Part shown: piece by piece, positions 34,875-49,491 of the stretch | How the letters are laid out: every line of letters begins with the position of its first letter | Position numbering within the stretch: position 1 is the first letter of the stretch | The notes under the pieces: model-generated | What the model was told of the DNA's origin: nothing | What the model saw: only the letters and a program-made list of their open reading frames with translations | The model's database searches: none | Position numbers and translations under genes: made by a program | Assembly: GCA_014773175.1 (NCBI GenBank) | Contig: VXCM01002492.1 | Location: 1,628-65,627 of the forward strand | DNA length: 64,000 bases | Origin: Lucifuga dentata | Lineage: Eukaryota > Chordata > Actinopteri > Ophidiiformes > Bythitidae | Direction of reading: 5' to 3'

Positions 34875-36737
34875 CATACAGTCGTAATGGCAACATGGAA
34901 CAGACAATTGGGAAAGCTCTTGTGGTGTGTGGCCACTAAAGGGGGCATTTGTGACAACAGTAACACACACTCACACACACTCAGGTCTACACGATCAGGT
35001 GGCTAGTAAAATAGTGAACCAGCACCAAAGTGAGCTCAACTCACTATCGTAGTCGATGAGTGCAAGATAATATGATGGAGTTGAAAACTCGTGTTCTGAA
35101 TTTTTTTTGCTAAATCCTGATGAAGGCTGAAATGCGTCTACTCAGGACACGCTGCGTTCAGGTACTCAGTGATGTATTTTACAGATTCTGCTCCCTGATT
35201 TAGAGAAAGCAGGCGGATCAATTATTAAAGAAGGAAAATTGTGTTAGTCCAACTGATCTGCATGTCTGAGCTGCAGGGTGTTAGGATTATAAATCACAAG
35301 TATGATTAAAAGCGAAAAACGAGATTTTGATTTTGGTTATTTACAGAGAAGTTAAATGTTACGTTTGGAGTATTTACGAGGTTGCAACTAATTATCTCCT
35401 TTATCAGTTAATGCGTGTCATAAGAATTGTGATGTTTAGAAATCAACTTGACCAACAGCTTAAAAACAGCCAACATAGTTAGTTTATGATGATATGAAAC
35501 AGGAGAAAGCAAATGATTTTCCACATGAAGCTGAAACTGTGGAGATGCTTGCAGATTTCTTTCGAATAAGAAGATAAAATCAGCTTCAGCAGTTCAATGT
35601 TTACAGTTTTACTTGTATGTAACATGTTTTTTACTCATGGTTCTTTCATGGTGTGAATCTGTGAAGGGAACAAATGTTAAAGTTATTTTTTAAAGCTGAA
35701 CACTTGAAGTTAAAATGCTGCTGATGTGGCAAAAAAAAGGACTTAATAACTTTTTTTTTAACCCTGATAGAGGGGCAAAGCAACCAGCATCACGCTGATT
35801 GAGTTTCTGTTATATTTTACAAGCAAAATTAAGACATTTCTGTTTAGATTTATTGTTCTATGTGTTCAACAGACAAATATTCAGAAATCACCAGCAGCAT
35901 ATATCATAATTAAGGATCATTGTTCCATTTGTTTTTGTAGATTTTAACAAAAAAAATACACAGAATAAATCCTTCTAAATAGATTTCTGCTTGGATTTTT
36001 CTCCCCCCCCCCCCNCCCCCCCCCCCCACACACTCAAAAGGTCTTCTAGTGGTGAGACAGCTCACCAATCATTCCCACTATTCACTATTCCAACATGATC
36101 GGACATGCTGTTTTTATAATCCAATTTCCACCTCAGATTTCCCATTTTATTAGTCAAAAGAAAATTAAAAACTGAATATATGCTGACCCCGTCATATTAA
36201 AGCCTGACGTACCTTAAAAACGATTAAAGAATGTAAAACAGTGTTCTGCTAAACGCATTGATTATTTAATTTTGAACACTTAGTATATCTTTTGAAATGC
36301 TTAGGAAAAATGACACAAACTATTACAGGAAAAAAGAAAACGCGACAAATCCTCCTCAGCTCAGTTCAGCAGCAACACGCTGAATTTTCTTGGTCCAATT
36401 TCCTGAAATCTTTTATAATCTTTGATATTATCCACTATCCCAATAATCCGGAACAGTCACATTAAATTCCAGAAAACATTTTCTCCCAAGCTTCTTTATT
36501 AAATTCAGCAGGTCCAACATGTAAAATTTGTCAGTTTCATAATATCTTCTGGTTTAATTTTGAGCTGCCTGTCATTTTGAATGATAGAGTGACTCTTTAC
36601 AAATGGATTTGATCATTTCTGATTTGCAAATGATCAATGAATATGTGCATATATTTCTATTTTCGTAGTATTTTGGAAATGGATCCTTTGTTCTTAGTTG
36701 TTGGTGAGTTGAAAGGTCGCTGTGGACTCAGTCTGTA

Positions 36738-36743
36738 AATAAA
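36738..36743 (+). other. candidate polyadenylation signal for angel2
   Basis: AATAAA followed within 20 bases by a GT-rich stretch (GTGTTTTTTGTTTGG), the usual arrangement of a cleavage site. An alternative AATAAA is at 35964-35969. Confidence 0.5.
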
Positions 36744-39079
36744 GTGTTTTTTGTTTGGTAACACATCTGTCTAAGTCATGTATCTTATAACTCACGACTC
36801 CTTTTTGCACTTTCAGCCAGTTTGATTCACACATACAGTCATTATGCCACCGAGCTAAAACAAGACTGAGATACAAGGTTTTTACCCGACAACAACATTT
36901 GATCTCGTATTGAATTTAAAGTTTAAATTTATACTCGAGGAAATTATAAGTACCTCAAATTCTACTTAAATACAGAATGTACTCGGTAAATGTACTTAAT
37001 TACTTTCCACCTCTGCAGAGAAGGAGATAACTCATTTCATATACGCAGTTTATATTATCATAAGCTGCTGACACACACACACACAGTGAGGTGAGTCTCT
37101 TCTGCCTTCTAATCCTTCTACCGCTGCAGAGATGAGAAATGAGGGATTATTTTTCTTAAATTTGCTGTCTGTGTGCATGTACTTATGTAACACACGTACA
37201 CACACAAAATCACATCTGCAGAAGTGCATAAGTAGATTATTTTATAAGGAGTGGGGCATTGGCCCACATCGTGCCGTGTGAGTGTGTTTAGGTGTTTTTC
37301 TCTGCAGCATCCTCGTCGTTTCTTATTCTTTATCTATTTGAGCCTCAGTTCAGAGAAAGTTTGTTGGGAATGTTGTGCTCATTTTCAGAAAGATTCTTCT
37401 TACTTTGGTGTGTTTGTGGTTTTTGAACCAACAACCTTCTACTCAGGCAGTCTTTGTTCAGCATCTGCATGTCTGTGGATTTTTGGTGAGAGGGTCTGAT
37501 GGGCTGGTAGCCTGCTGCATTTCTTTATTCCTTATTTATTTTATTTATTATTTATTTAAACTCATTGATGTGGAGACATTTCTCCTGCTGGTGGTGCTAT
37601 AGCACCTTTATAGCAACTTTCAAATCAGCTTTGTGTGCACCAGCTCTGAAAGTTTGTCAAAATAGAAGAAACCACTGAGGTCAGTCTTTAATATGCAGTC
37701 ACCTAGTGGAGATTTTCAAATCTTTTAACTTTTCTGCAGTTTGTACAAATTTAACCAAAGCTACTTCTTTAGAACTGGAAGAGTAAGTTCAATTTCATCT
37801 AAAAACAATCAAAATTTTAACTTGTAATACATAAATATGTCTGCATACTGATAACAATTTTTATTCATATGTAAGGCAATATTTAGCTAATTATGTGAAA
37901 TTTACATCAATATATATTTTGTAGACAGACCATGTGTAGTAGATGACTTGTATAAAATCTTATTTATTTTATTTGAAATTTGAAATATTGGCTTTTTTTA
38001 TTAATCATTTTTAAAAATATTTTTCATTTTAAATCTCATGACAAAAATTGCTCTTCTTAAGAGTAAAATGCACCAAACTTTATGGAATGATTCAGTCTCA
38101 TCCGGAACGATGCAGAGTGACTGGAACATTTTTCCTGAGGAGGCCGTGTGACCAATAAGAGAACACACAGTTAAAAACATAGATCTTTTATTATAAGAAC
38201 ACATGCTGCTACAGTTGATAAAAACAACCGCTGTCAGACCACCAATACAGTAACAGTAGGAGAGCTTAATAATAATAACAATAATAATAATTAATACAAG
38301 AATGGGGTCACATCTTATGCTATTATGGGCCTCCACAGGAATACAAAACCACAGCAGCATCCTCACATAGAAAACCTGGGATGGACTCAACAGCGCTCAT
38401 TAAAAAAAAAAAAAAAANAAAAAAAAAAAAAAAAGGCTTGTACTCCTCAAAACTTAGTCAGCAGTGGTTTGATGTATTTGTTTGCTCTCGTTTCTCAGTA
38501 GTGATTTAATCACTTTTCTTCAGTCTGATCACTTTTGTTTGATCAAAGCTTGTTGCCGTCAGAACGTTGTTGCACAAAAACTGAGTTTGTTTGTCTTTAG
38601 GCCACGTTTGTTCCTTTGCTCTTCGCAGTGACAGAGCAGTCATGTCTGTGTTTTAATGTCCATAAAGAGGAAGACATTTCCAGAAACAGGAAATGATGAG
38701 TGTAAAATATTAAAACATCCAACGAAAGTCAAATGCGTTTTGTTTCGCAGTTTCAGAACACATTCCAACAAGATAATAAACTCATGTAGCCAAATGAGAG
38801 AGAAAGAGCCGTGAGCATGAATGAGACTTAACAAAAACTTTGCATTTGTCCTTTCTGTTAAGGGCAAAAAACACTGAGCACAGAGACACAAACTCAGAAA
38901 TTTAATACAAAGATCTTCAAGGTCTTCAGACTGATTCATGTTTTCACAAGCACCAAATATTTAGATGGACAGAATAATTTTCTCTTCTACTCTGAATTTG
39001 GTTCCATTTTGGGGAGGATTTTGCAAAGGATAAAAAAAAAAAAAAAAAANAAAAAAAAAAAAAAAAAGTTAATTAGTAC

Positions 39080-39131
39080 AGCTTCTTAAAACCACAAAAA
39101 AAGTATTTATTTTTTGTGGTTTTAAAAAGCT
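39080..39131. repeat. 22-bp near-perfect hairpin
   Basis: Arm 39080-39101 and arm 39110-39131 pair at 21 of 22 positions around an 8-base loop. The inner core is AAAACCACAAAAAA with its complement. Confidence 0.75.
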
Positions 39132-39820
39132 GTGTGGTTTTTTTTTTTCCCCCCTCCACATAGAACTTTCTAAATTCTTGACGTGACTTTTTTTTTTTTT
39201 TTTNTTTTTTTTTTTTTTTTAAATATCTATGCTATAATGCATATGCTTTTAAGTAATTTCTCTTTTTGGGCACTTCTGGATTTATCATCATCCTTTAGTT
39301 GATTATCAAATCAGCTTGCTTGCAAATTTTATAGCAAATGTTCATTTTATAGAAAGTAGAGGCTGACTAATAATGATTTTTTTTTTTTAAAGGTTGATAC
39401 GATAGATATGTGAGAGTAAGAAAATCTGATAATGATATATTGGCTGATATTTTTTTTTTTTTTTTTTTTACATAAACGGAAACCATAAACCACCATTTGT
39501 GGCAGGGATCATCAAATGTCCTTATTAAAGAGATGCATTAACAAGTTTACATAAAAACAGAATTATAAGCAAATTTAAAGTGAATTAGGGTTACAGTAAA
39601 TATATATAAAAAGTTTATAAACTGTAATTTGTTTTTGTGTATCGAACATATATGCAGATACAAATATCTGTGATAAGCAAATTTCAGCCAATAATAACAG
39701 CTTGCTTATATATTGGTTGGGCTTTAATAATTATATTAAGTGCTACTTGAGGCTCATTAATAGATGAGAGTCAGAAAGTTGGTGTCCGCCATATTTAGGT
39801 GTTCAGTTGCCAAGTGAACC

Positions 39821-39834
39821 GTTGCCTTGGTAAC
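39821..39834. promoter_or_regulatory. candidate RFX X-box
   Basis: GTTGCCTTGGTAAC is a perfect GTTRCC-N2-RGYAAC palindrome in the angel2/vash2 intergenic region. A half-like GTTGCC word lies ten bases upstream. Confidence 0.45.
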
Positions 39835-41379
39835 AAAACCACGTGTCAAGGTGGAGGTGAGAGACACATAAGCAGCACTTCAGGAACAAATCAAAGGCCT
39901 TAAAAAGAATCTCAAGCGCCTCGTGTTCTTTTCCAACAAATGCTTTTCATTCAAAATCATAGTGTACAATCAATGAATCAACCCAAACATCATAAAAAAA
40001 CAGACAAAATCAATTATATCACCTCAAAAATATATATATAAAAAAACGACAAAAAAAAAAAAAAAAANAAAAAAAAAAAAAAAATCACTTAAGATAGTCT
40101 CAGATAAAATGTCAAGAAGACTTTCAAGCTGATAAAAGACAAATTTCTGTTGCTACAGTGAGGATTACAGTTCCAGGTTGCCATGTCTGCTGCATGTCGC
40201 GCTTTCAGAGCGCTGCGTCAGAGCTCAGTAGGTACTTTATACATAAATACCATTTGAATATTTGTGATTTCTTAACTTTTGGCATTTGAATCCTGTTGAA
40301 TCTCCATTATTACAGAAAAAAAAACATCATTCCTGAAAAGTCTTTAATCTCAGATGTGTCTCTTTCGTAGCAAAGGACGCTGTCAGCAACACTTAATTTT
40401 GTTGGTTCCAAATATGTGAAATGGCTCTTTAAATACTCAGAAGTAAATACTCAATGTGCTGCTTTGTGCTTCTTCTGTATCCTAACTAACATCAAGTTTT
40501 ATAAAGTATCACATAACCTTCAATACAAATTTTAACCGTAGTTATATGTTGAGCTGGTCAGTTTGTGAGTTTAACTCTGTCAAAAATATTCAGATTCTTT
40601 CTCACAGCACCTTAAATCAGCACTAACGTTTCAGGCTGGATCTACACGGGCAAAGATGTGACTTCATAAGGTGTGACTGTGTCTCAGAACTGCCTTGTAC
40701 AGGCAAATCGTAATAAACCGACATCTATTTCTATCTAGTTATTCGTTTTTTGAGTCGATTGAGCCACAAACTCTGTCCTCTTCATTTTGTGGAAGACTCA
40801 GATTTTTTTCTTACAAACTGTTCTGTAACAAAGCATGTGCATAGCTTATTGTTCAAGCAAAAAGCTACAAGGAAAACCGTCACATTTGCAGTTTTTAGTC
40901 AGCAACAAAATGCATGTCTGTCTGAGGGAGGTGACATTATGAAACATTCAAATAATAAATCAATTCTGCTCCTCGTTTCCCAGAAACATTCCAGGCCTTT
41001 TGGAGCATTTTTTTTGCTTCATTCTATTGGATGTTAAAGCTGCACCGGGAAAAATCTCTATGGAAAAATTCATCAATCATATCAGATTATTTCATATTCC
41101 ACTGTATATTCTTTCTAGTTCCCCTAAATGAAAGAACTGACAATACAGGTAATTCTTATTTTTAACTTTCATAATTTCTGGGTAATGAAGTTATTCAATC
41201 TTTTAAACATTTTGACCCATTATCTTCCCCCCCCCNAAAAAAAAAAAAAAAGAACATCTTTAGTCTTGGTTTTGGGAACAAATCACCAATCAGATGAAAA
41301 TTATAAGAATATTCTGTTGTGTTTTCAGTCCATGTTGCTGTCGTGTCGCTACGACATGATGACAATGCTAACATGTTAC

Positions 41380-41500
41380 AGAGTCAGACTTTAGCCTAAA
41401 CGTTACTGGTTTAAATCCTGAACCGGCTGGAAAAACATTTTTCATTCCCACTCCAGCTACATTGAGGATGCCCTTGAGCAAGGCATCAGATCCATAATAC
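41380..41500 (+). mobile_element. tRNA-derived SINE fragment
   Basis: ACTGGTTTAAATCCTGAACC resembles a B box, and TGCCCTTGAGCAAGGCATC is the characteristic conserved word of fish tRNA-derived SINEs. Ends are degraded and approximate. Confidence 0.6.
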
Positions 41501-44500
41501 TCAAGCGGAGCTACAAGCATTATAAACATCATTATAAATATTAAAACTGAACTTTGAGGTTTTCAGTCTGAAGGTTTAAAATCAGAAAGTTGATACAAGA
41601 TATTTAGGTGAAAGTAGTGCAGTTCAGATTTCTGGATCATGTGATGGCTGAATCATTTTTGATGTTTCAAGTGTTGATATTTGTGTTTTATCATTTGCAT
41701 CAGTTTGTACCACTACTGATATGACATGTAACACATGTTTGTCTTACCATTTCAAGCTTCTTCTTAGCTATATTTCATCAAAGATCCAAAAAGGGAAATG
41801 AAACAAACAAAAAAAAAAAAAACTATCAAATCTAAAGTTGGTGATTTTTGGAGAATTGTTGACACGTCGTGCATGTGTGTGTGAAACATTTGGTACAGTA
41901 CTGAATGGCGTCTCGTAGGCCACTTGGTAATGACGTCATGAAACTGATCTAAGTTTTCTTTATAGAATTTGAAATGTGATGAAAAACTGCAGTAACACAA
42001 ATACTTTTAGCGCTGTAACAAAGCAGCTCAGCTGAGCTTGGATGAGTCTGTCATGCATTCGATTCATTTTATTTCGTGTTGCAGCTGTTTTGATGCGATG
42101 GAGCGCTGAGCTGCTAGCTTCATGTGTTAGCACATTTAAAGCTCCGCTGGCCGTCCGCTTGCTGACAGACCACCATTTGCTTGCAGTACAATCTAAAAGC
42201 TAACGTCTTTTTAAATACTGACACTTGAATTTTCAAACAAAACCTCTTCTGATTCACATTTTTTAAAGGCACATTATGTACGATTACAATACCAACAATG
42301 TGTTATCAACCATAATACAGTTTAGAGTAAATCCTGCATGGATCTTTTTGATAAATTTGTCAGAAGTGGAGCTCTTATTGATTAATTAATTGATTATATA
42401 GCCTTTAACTGATCAAGAGAACATTATTCAGTTGACATAGGTTGTGCGTTATTTCACTCCTCTGACAGCTAGAAGCCCTGATAGATGTCAGGTTTCACAC
42501 TCTGCGCAACATGATTGGCTACAATCGGACACCAATTCATGCCTCTAACTGGTTCATTGACCCAGATTAGGCCGAGGACACTTAAGCTTCTTTTATGTGT
42601 GTGTGCTGCTGGAGTTCAGCTGTAAACAGCTTGTTCTGCCTTCCTGATATATAAAAACACACAAATTCTAAGGATTGGTCAAATCGTTTCTAAATTTCTC
42701 GCTGACTTGCCTTGTTTCCAGATTTATTTGGAGTTTGTTTGCTTGAGTTGTAACATTGAAGAACTGCTTTTAATGTTTGCACTACAAGCTTTGAAAGCAT
42801 CTGTCTATGAATGCTTTTTTTTTTTTTTTNTTTTTTTTTTTTTTTATCTAACAACACACAGCAGTGGTCCCATCCTGCTAACACACGTTAGCAACGTAAG
42901 CTATGCATGTGTGCTGCTGTAAAGCAAGACGCTGCTGTTTCCGTGTCGCAAAGCCAATCGTATGTCAGCCACCAAGTTTAAGCTTCTATGGGGTTTTGGC
43001 TATTAATCGATTATTGATTGTTAAGGTGGACTGAGGATCAATTAAGAACATTGCTTAAAATCTGAAAGGTGAGTCAGTATATGAACTTCAATCTACATTC
43101 AGTGTAAATGTGTTATAGTTGTGTGTACATTGTCCACATTCTGATTGTATGTAATATACCAAGAGGTTTTGACTATAGTTACTACTCTGATTGGTGCAGA
43201 GGTTTTGCAGAGGAGGGCGGCGTTGGTACAGTTATGGTTTATATCTTATCAGGGTCATGACTTATGACAATCCATAATATTATCCTACTGCTTAACCTGT
43301 AGCTAAGTTTCCATCCATCAATACATTTGAGTGAAGTTCTGATGAAATCAATTATATGCGATAGATTTTGTGAGGTGTTTGGCAAAGGCTGGAGGGTTGT
43401 AACTACCCTCTGCTGGATTTTAAGCAAAATATGAGGAGACTGTATGGGCAATAAATTGTATAAAGCTTCAACACATTCTAAGAAATTCAGTTCTTAAATC
43501 TGTAGAAATTCAACATCAAATCACTAAAAAGCACCAAAACTCAACAACAGATGAGTTATATTAAATGTAAAGCAATTCTCATAGCTGTCGGGGATTTACT
43601 GAATGTTTTCATATTTCTAAAAAAAACAAAAAAGGCTATTTTATTTCACTCCAGCTGATAAAAAATGGGCTAAATAATATTATTTTGGGGACTTTAAATG
43701 GTTTGTGTAAAATCTCCTTGGGCCTTGGATGGAAACAGAGCTTTTGTTACCCAAAGCACAAATAAAGAGAAAGAGAGAAGGAGAGGAGGAGGACAAATGC
43801 TTTGCTGCAGTGCCAGCCTTAATGATCATCCTCTCATCTTCTGCAGTCATTCCTCTCTGTCTCACTCTCCTCTTATTCCTCCTCTGCCTCCTCCTCTCTT
43901 CTTCCTCTTCTTCTCCATCAACTGCTCGGCTTTGATTTCAGCCTCTCATTATTCTAATCTCGTCTGTTGTGATCAATAGAATCTACATATGGAAATCTGA
44001 AATCTAGAGGAATCGGACGAGCTGCAGTAAGGTGGGCCGTGTCTCCTGCTTTCTGCTCGTCTGATGTTGACTTTGGCTCCTTGTCGTCCTCCATGTTGGA
44101 AGGCCGACAACTAAACTGTAAAATTCTCACCTTCTTCATTTCTTACAAAACATTAGCTGTGTAAAATTTGCTGCAATGGAATTGTAAAACTTTAATAATC
44201 TCCTTGACACAAAAATTTGTTGACTAAGAATACGTTCAACAAATATAGTACTTCTCTTCCTTCAGCTGCTCCCTACTGCTTGATGAAACGTGAAACGTCT
44301 CGCTTCTTTCGTTTTCCTCCTCAGTCACTGAGGTTTAAGTGCATCAGCTAAATGATCAAAACGGTTCGTGACAAAAAAGACGCGGCAGCTGTCAGGCCAT
44401 GTGTTTGGTGGGTGATGAGGCTGTTGTGGAGGATTTGTTGCTACTAAACAGGTAAACACAATGCCACCGTAAAGTAGTGGGAGGAACCAGACAAGACAGC

Positions 44501-44713
44501 CCTTTCCTGTCTGAGTTTCAACTACGAGGATGTTTCCTCCTCTTCAAGCTTCAGCGATGCTCTTAAAACCTGTATAATCCTCATCGTCTACCTCAAATCC
44601 AGATTAGTGGCTCTTTCTTCAGTGGTCCCTCTCCTAAAAATGCTGGTGGAGACTCTTGGAAAGGTCCTAAAGGAAGCTGGTGGACTGGGAGGACCGGGAG
44701 GTGAAGGAGGAGA

Positions 44714-44783
44714 TCAGATGCGGATTTGGTAGCCGTCGTTGAGCGTGCTGAGCTCTGGAGGTTTCCTCTCCACAGAAGCCGGC
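44714..44783 (-). CDS. vash2: vash2 terminal coding exon
   Basis: The acceptor on the minus strand is CTGTCTGTCAG. The exon completes a Ser codon, then encodes [20 protein letters not shown] and RI with stop TGA (44714-44716). The GYQIRI ending matches the vasohibin C-terminus. Confidence 0.93.
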
Positions 44784-47700
44784 CTGACAGACAGACAGAG
44801 GAGCAGATACACACAGTCAGAGAACAGTGCGAGGCCTCTTACATGCTCTTATTTCTTCAAATATTATGCAATAGAGCTAAACTAGAAAAAAAATTTCCCT
44901 GTAAGTCGGGGTTGTGTTTCAAATATCCATACTTACGTGGTACTGACAGAAATTCACATCTGTACTATTAAATATTGAAAAATGTCCCGTTGTTTGGTTT
45001 CAATATAAGGTTTCAATTGTTCAGTTTCAGTTTCCCAAACAGAAAATTTTACCACTGTCGCTCAGGTTAATCCAAAGAAAAAAAAAATCTCAAGTAATTT
45101 TCTTCCTGTAAAATTGGAAAACGTGCCTGTTCGGAACTGGCTAGACTTTGTGGTGTGCGCTGCAACCTGCCACAAGTGCCCGTGGCGCGGAGCATATGCT
45201 GCAGCACCCGGAACGTATCCTGCCACCACGCCCAGAGCATATCCTGCCACGCGGACTACGTTTTACCAGCACAACTCAATTCAAGAAACCCTCATCCAAA
45301 CAACTTCACACGCGACACTGCACGTCCTTGGGTCCTGAGCAATAAACCTGCCGAATTTCAACTTCATACCGTGCCAGGTTCTACAGATGTTGGTGCCACA
45401 GACAGATGAACGGACAGAGATTTGATTTCTGGCTTTATAGTTAGATATACGTTTTATTTTAAAGCAGAATATGACTTTTAACTCAATAATTTCTCTATTG
45501 TAAAATATTTAAACCAATTTTCACCCCAATTTATTTCCTGCCCCAGTAAGACACATGCGCTGTAGGTTTCAGGCCAAAATGGTGCCACCTAGTTTTGAGG
45601 ACAGCAGATTATGCTTCCAGTAACAGAATGTGAAGACACCAGAGTTCCTCCACAATAAATTAATTAAGTAATTAATTATTACAGTGTTGAGTGTCTGTGC
45701 TGCACATACCAATTATTAACAGTAAACAAATATAGTAGTGCCCCCAATGGACATTTTAAAAATGCCCGAACAAAATATATTCCCTGAAGTTGGAAGTCAA
45801 AGGCAAATAATAAAAGAGAGACAGGAAGCATGTGGACATGGACTGTAGAGAAGAGATAGAGAGAGGAGGACGGAATGAGAGAGGTTTTTATTTGAGTGCT
45901 AAAAGCTTCTATAGGCAGACAGTCATCAGACATAATCCTTCCACCGCTTCCTCCTGTTTTGGTAAAGCTGTTCTGAAGTGAGCAGAGCTGACAGGCTTCG
46001 TATTCGTTCTCCTGTATTTTTCCATTTTCTCCTGCTATCTTGCCATTTCCCCACCTTCTTCTTTTTCATCTTTACCTCCTTTCTTCTCTCATTTGTGGCC
46101 TCTCTCTTTTTTCCTCACTTCGTTTCTCGTTTTTCTTTGAACAGTTTGTTTTAAACATATGTGATTGCATTTTATTTACTGTTTAAAGCTTAGTGGATGC
46201 AGGCTAATAACAGCCTTCTGTTTCCTATGCCGCTAAAATAACCTTACATTTAAAGCTGTTCAGTTGGCAGCAGATTATTATACTGTCTCTGGTGGATCAT
46301 TTCGAGTGGCAACATGTTGTTATGTGTGGATGTGTGGATAACTGATAATAGTAACAGCTATTTAACAGTAAAATGCTGTTTCACTGTATCATAATCATTT
46401 AAATCATTTCTCTGAACTGATATGAACTATTAAATGTACAAAGATATTATTTCATTTAATTTCAGTTCATTCTGGTATTTCTATTAAAATCAACTTGTTG
46501 ATACTTGAAATGTTGTTGGGATAGGTAATCCATCATCGCCAACAAGANTATTAAAATCAACTTGTTGATACTTGAAATGTTGTTGGGATAGGTAATCCAT
46601 CATCGCCAACAAGAGGTGTATTCAGTTTTTTTTCGAAGTTTGCACTTAAATTTTAGTGTTTAAGTGCAATAAAAGGTGCGGAGTGAATGTATGTCTCCAC
46701 CAGGGAATATAGTCCCAAAAGAAGACCTGCATTTATCGAAAAATTTAAACGACCATGACTTCATAAGGCTGCGTAACTGTTATCAGGCTAAACATCGATT
46801 TTTTTAGGTGGGTGTATCACTTGAATATTTGATTTTGAAAGATAAAGAGATTTTGCAAAATAACAGGAAAGTTATCCTTTGGGAAATGATTGTCAGTAAC
46901 CTTACGTGTATAAAAATCAAATATATTAGGCTCAAACATGCAAAATGGTTGGTATGGTCCTTTAATGTTACTGTTATTCTGAACACACACATGCCCACAA
47001 CAACGAGTGTTTGAACAGTTAAGCCCACTAGAATTTCTCATTGGAAAGGTCACCGCAGAGCTGCATCAAAAGCCACCACCGAGAAAGTCTACAACTAATT
47101 AGTCTACAACTAATCAAGTGTGTGTCTGTGTGTCTATGTGTGTCTATGTGGTGACTCTGCAGTGCGTCTGAGCAGCAGCTGTTGTCCGAGTCAGATTGTG
47201 TTACATCCCAACACACAGCTGACGGCACAAATGCATTCAGTATCCTCTGTGTGTGAGTGTGTGTGTGTGAGACATACACTGAAAGGTATGCACAGTCAAG
47301 ACTTAATATTAAGCACCAGTGCTAACACAAAACAAACAAAATACTGCAGACATTGATGTCATATTGTCCCGGCCTCTTCATAATTGCTGAACCACATATC
47401 TGCTAAATTAACGAGGAGCTCGTAGAGATTCAGAAAAGCTCTTCAGTCATACTCTCTGAAGTGCGTATGGCTGCCATTGAGCAAGGCAGCTTTAAAGTAG
47501 CAGATTTCCCCATGGAGTTTAAGCATTCTGTTTTTGTTTTTGTTTTTTTTTTTTTAAAGAGGATGTTTCACTGGCAGCCTCATTGGTCTTTGCATCCAAG
47601 ACAGGAAGAGAGACTCGACTTTACTGCTGAGTGATAGTGGTACAGACGCATCCTCAGGCCGCACACACACACACTAAATGGCAAAGCCTAGTGTTAGCTG

Positions 47701-48264
47701 AACAGAGCAGAATTCGTTTGATTGGGGATAACTAACGCTGAGCTGTCGGCGACACACACACACGCACACACACACTTTTGCGTGCTCTGGTGCTGTTGCT
47801 GCATTTCATCTAGTCAAACTCAACCACACACTGGGTTGTTAAGATCAAGATGTCAGAACAATGAATTCTACTGAGGCAAATATTAATGTGACACACACAC
47901 ACACACATACACCAGTGAAAATATAAACTCTCCTTGACCTGAAAAACAGAATGTCAGCAAGAGGAAGATGAGGAAATTCAAAAGCAAAACATGACCTCAT
48001 GAGAAATACTGCTATTCAATTGAATATTTGAAGCAGCGTTATGCAACGTTTTTATGAAATATGACCTTTTTTTTTTTTTTTTTTTTTTTTTTTACAGACT
48101 GAGTAGAACTGAGGAATTTTTAAAGAAAAAAAATTACACAGTAGCAAAAGTATGTTTTCACTTTTTCCTGGTCAGAGTGTCAGATCTTGTACTTTCTTAT
48201 CTTTCCAGTATAAAAGATCAGAAACTGTCTGTTTTGGTAAACGTGGTATTTTTAAGAACACACA

Positions 48265-48302
<38 letters not shown>

Positions 48303-49170
48303 AGCGTGAATAAATATCAGTAACCACCATCCAAATCCTGGTTTTCTATTCTAACCATCTAGTTGGCTTAAAGAGTGAAAATATTCTTTTTAAAACATGG
48401 GAGACACACACACACACACACCAGCTCCAACAGTAACATAAGACACACACACACACGCACAAGTCATGGAGAACACTTACGATTTGTCTCTGCGGTGTGT
48501 GAGGCGTTGCTGGGGGCTGCTCTGACGTCTCCGTGGCGATAAGGATTTACCCCGGCTGCGCTCCTTGATTGGCGACTGGGCGCTGGATGATTTCAGGATC
48601 TGACAAAAGCAAAGGAAGAGCCAGAGTCACAACTGTATTGAAGTAAAAGTAAATGTGTATTAGCAGTACCGTGTACTCAATAATCCAAATCAAAAATGTT
48701 TCTCATGAGGAAGAGTTCTGTTTGATTCTGTTTAGATTTGGAGACTTTCATCGTTTTAGATCAGATAAAATAATGACAGATTACAGGTTTATCTTGCAGT
48801 AACTCATAAGTACTGTACATCTATTAGATAATGTAATGGAGTAAAAGTACAACATTTCCCTCTAAACTGTAGCAGGGAAAAGTAGGAAGTCATATGTACA
48901 TAATGATGGTGAAGACTTTTAGGCATTGCAGGGTAAATAATTATGCTCGTGGCGCAGAGTGCAGCGAGGAAGAATGTGACTCCACAGGAACAATCCCACT
49001 GTATGTGTGTGTGTGTGTGTGTGTGTTTGAGTCTTAAGATGTTTTTGTCTTTTTTAAACTCTCTGATGATACATGATGTCTGAGTTGTGATTTATGAGTC
49101 AGAAAGATCATTAATTCAGACATAATGTGTTTTTATTGTATCTGGGTTTGAGAGGAGAGCGTGTCTCTTG

Positions 49171-49201
<31 letters not shown>

Positions 49202-49454
49202 CATCTATGCTAATGTGAGCGTGTGTTGAAAACAGCAATTTGAAGCTACCATTAAGAACTCAGTGGGAGAAGAAAACAAGAGTGAAGAAATTGGTGGAAG
49301 TGAGTAAGTTGTGCAAGTGTGCGCACACACGTGCACACACACGCACGCACACGCGCAGAAGTCATGGTTTCCTAGGCTAAAAAAGAAAAACACAGGATGT
49401 AGCTCATGTTCCACAGCTGGTCAAGTTAGTCAAGTGCTTCTGATATATATGGGT

Positions 49455-49491
<37 letters not shown>

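Larger units (their letters stand above)
34875..44713. other. angel2 3' UTR, convergent intergenic DNA and vash2 3' UTR
   Basis: Between two convergent stops lies about 9.8 kb without a recognisable coding exon. It holds AATAAA at 35964 and 36738, N-interrupted homopolymers at 36015, 38418, 39050, 39204, 40068, 41236 and 42830, a 22-bp hairpin at 39080-39131, an X-box at 39821 and a SINE-like piece near 41380-41500. The boundary between the two transcripts cannot be set. Confidence 0.6.
44784..48480. other. vash2 last intron
   Basis: Contains a MITE copy near 46455-46965 with its own join duplication, CA runs near 48261-48300 and 48406, and a poly-T near 48067. Open frames at 45114-45409 are repeat-like and show no known domain. 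Confidence 0.6.

Noticed and set aside
45114..45409. Overlapping plus-strand frames with repeated [23 protein letters not shown] words
   Set aside because: Repetition of a CCTGCCAC(C/G)CGC-type word creates the frames in all three phases; no known domain or splice context.
47440..47500. GCCATTGAGCAAGGCAGC resembling the fish SINE word
   Set aside because: No B box or other SINE part nearby; too short to support a call.
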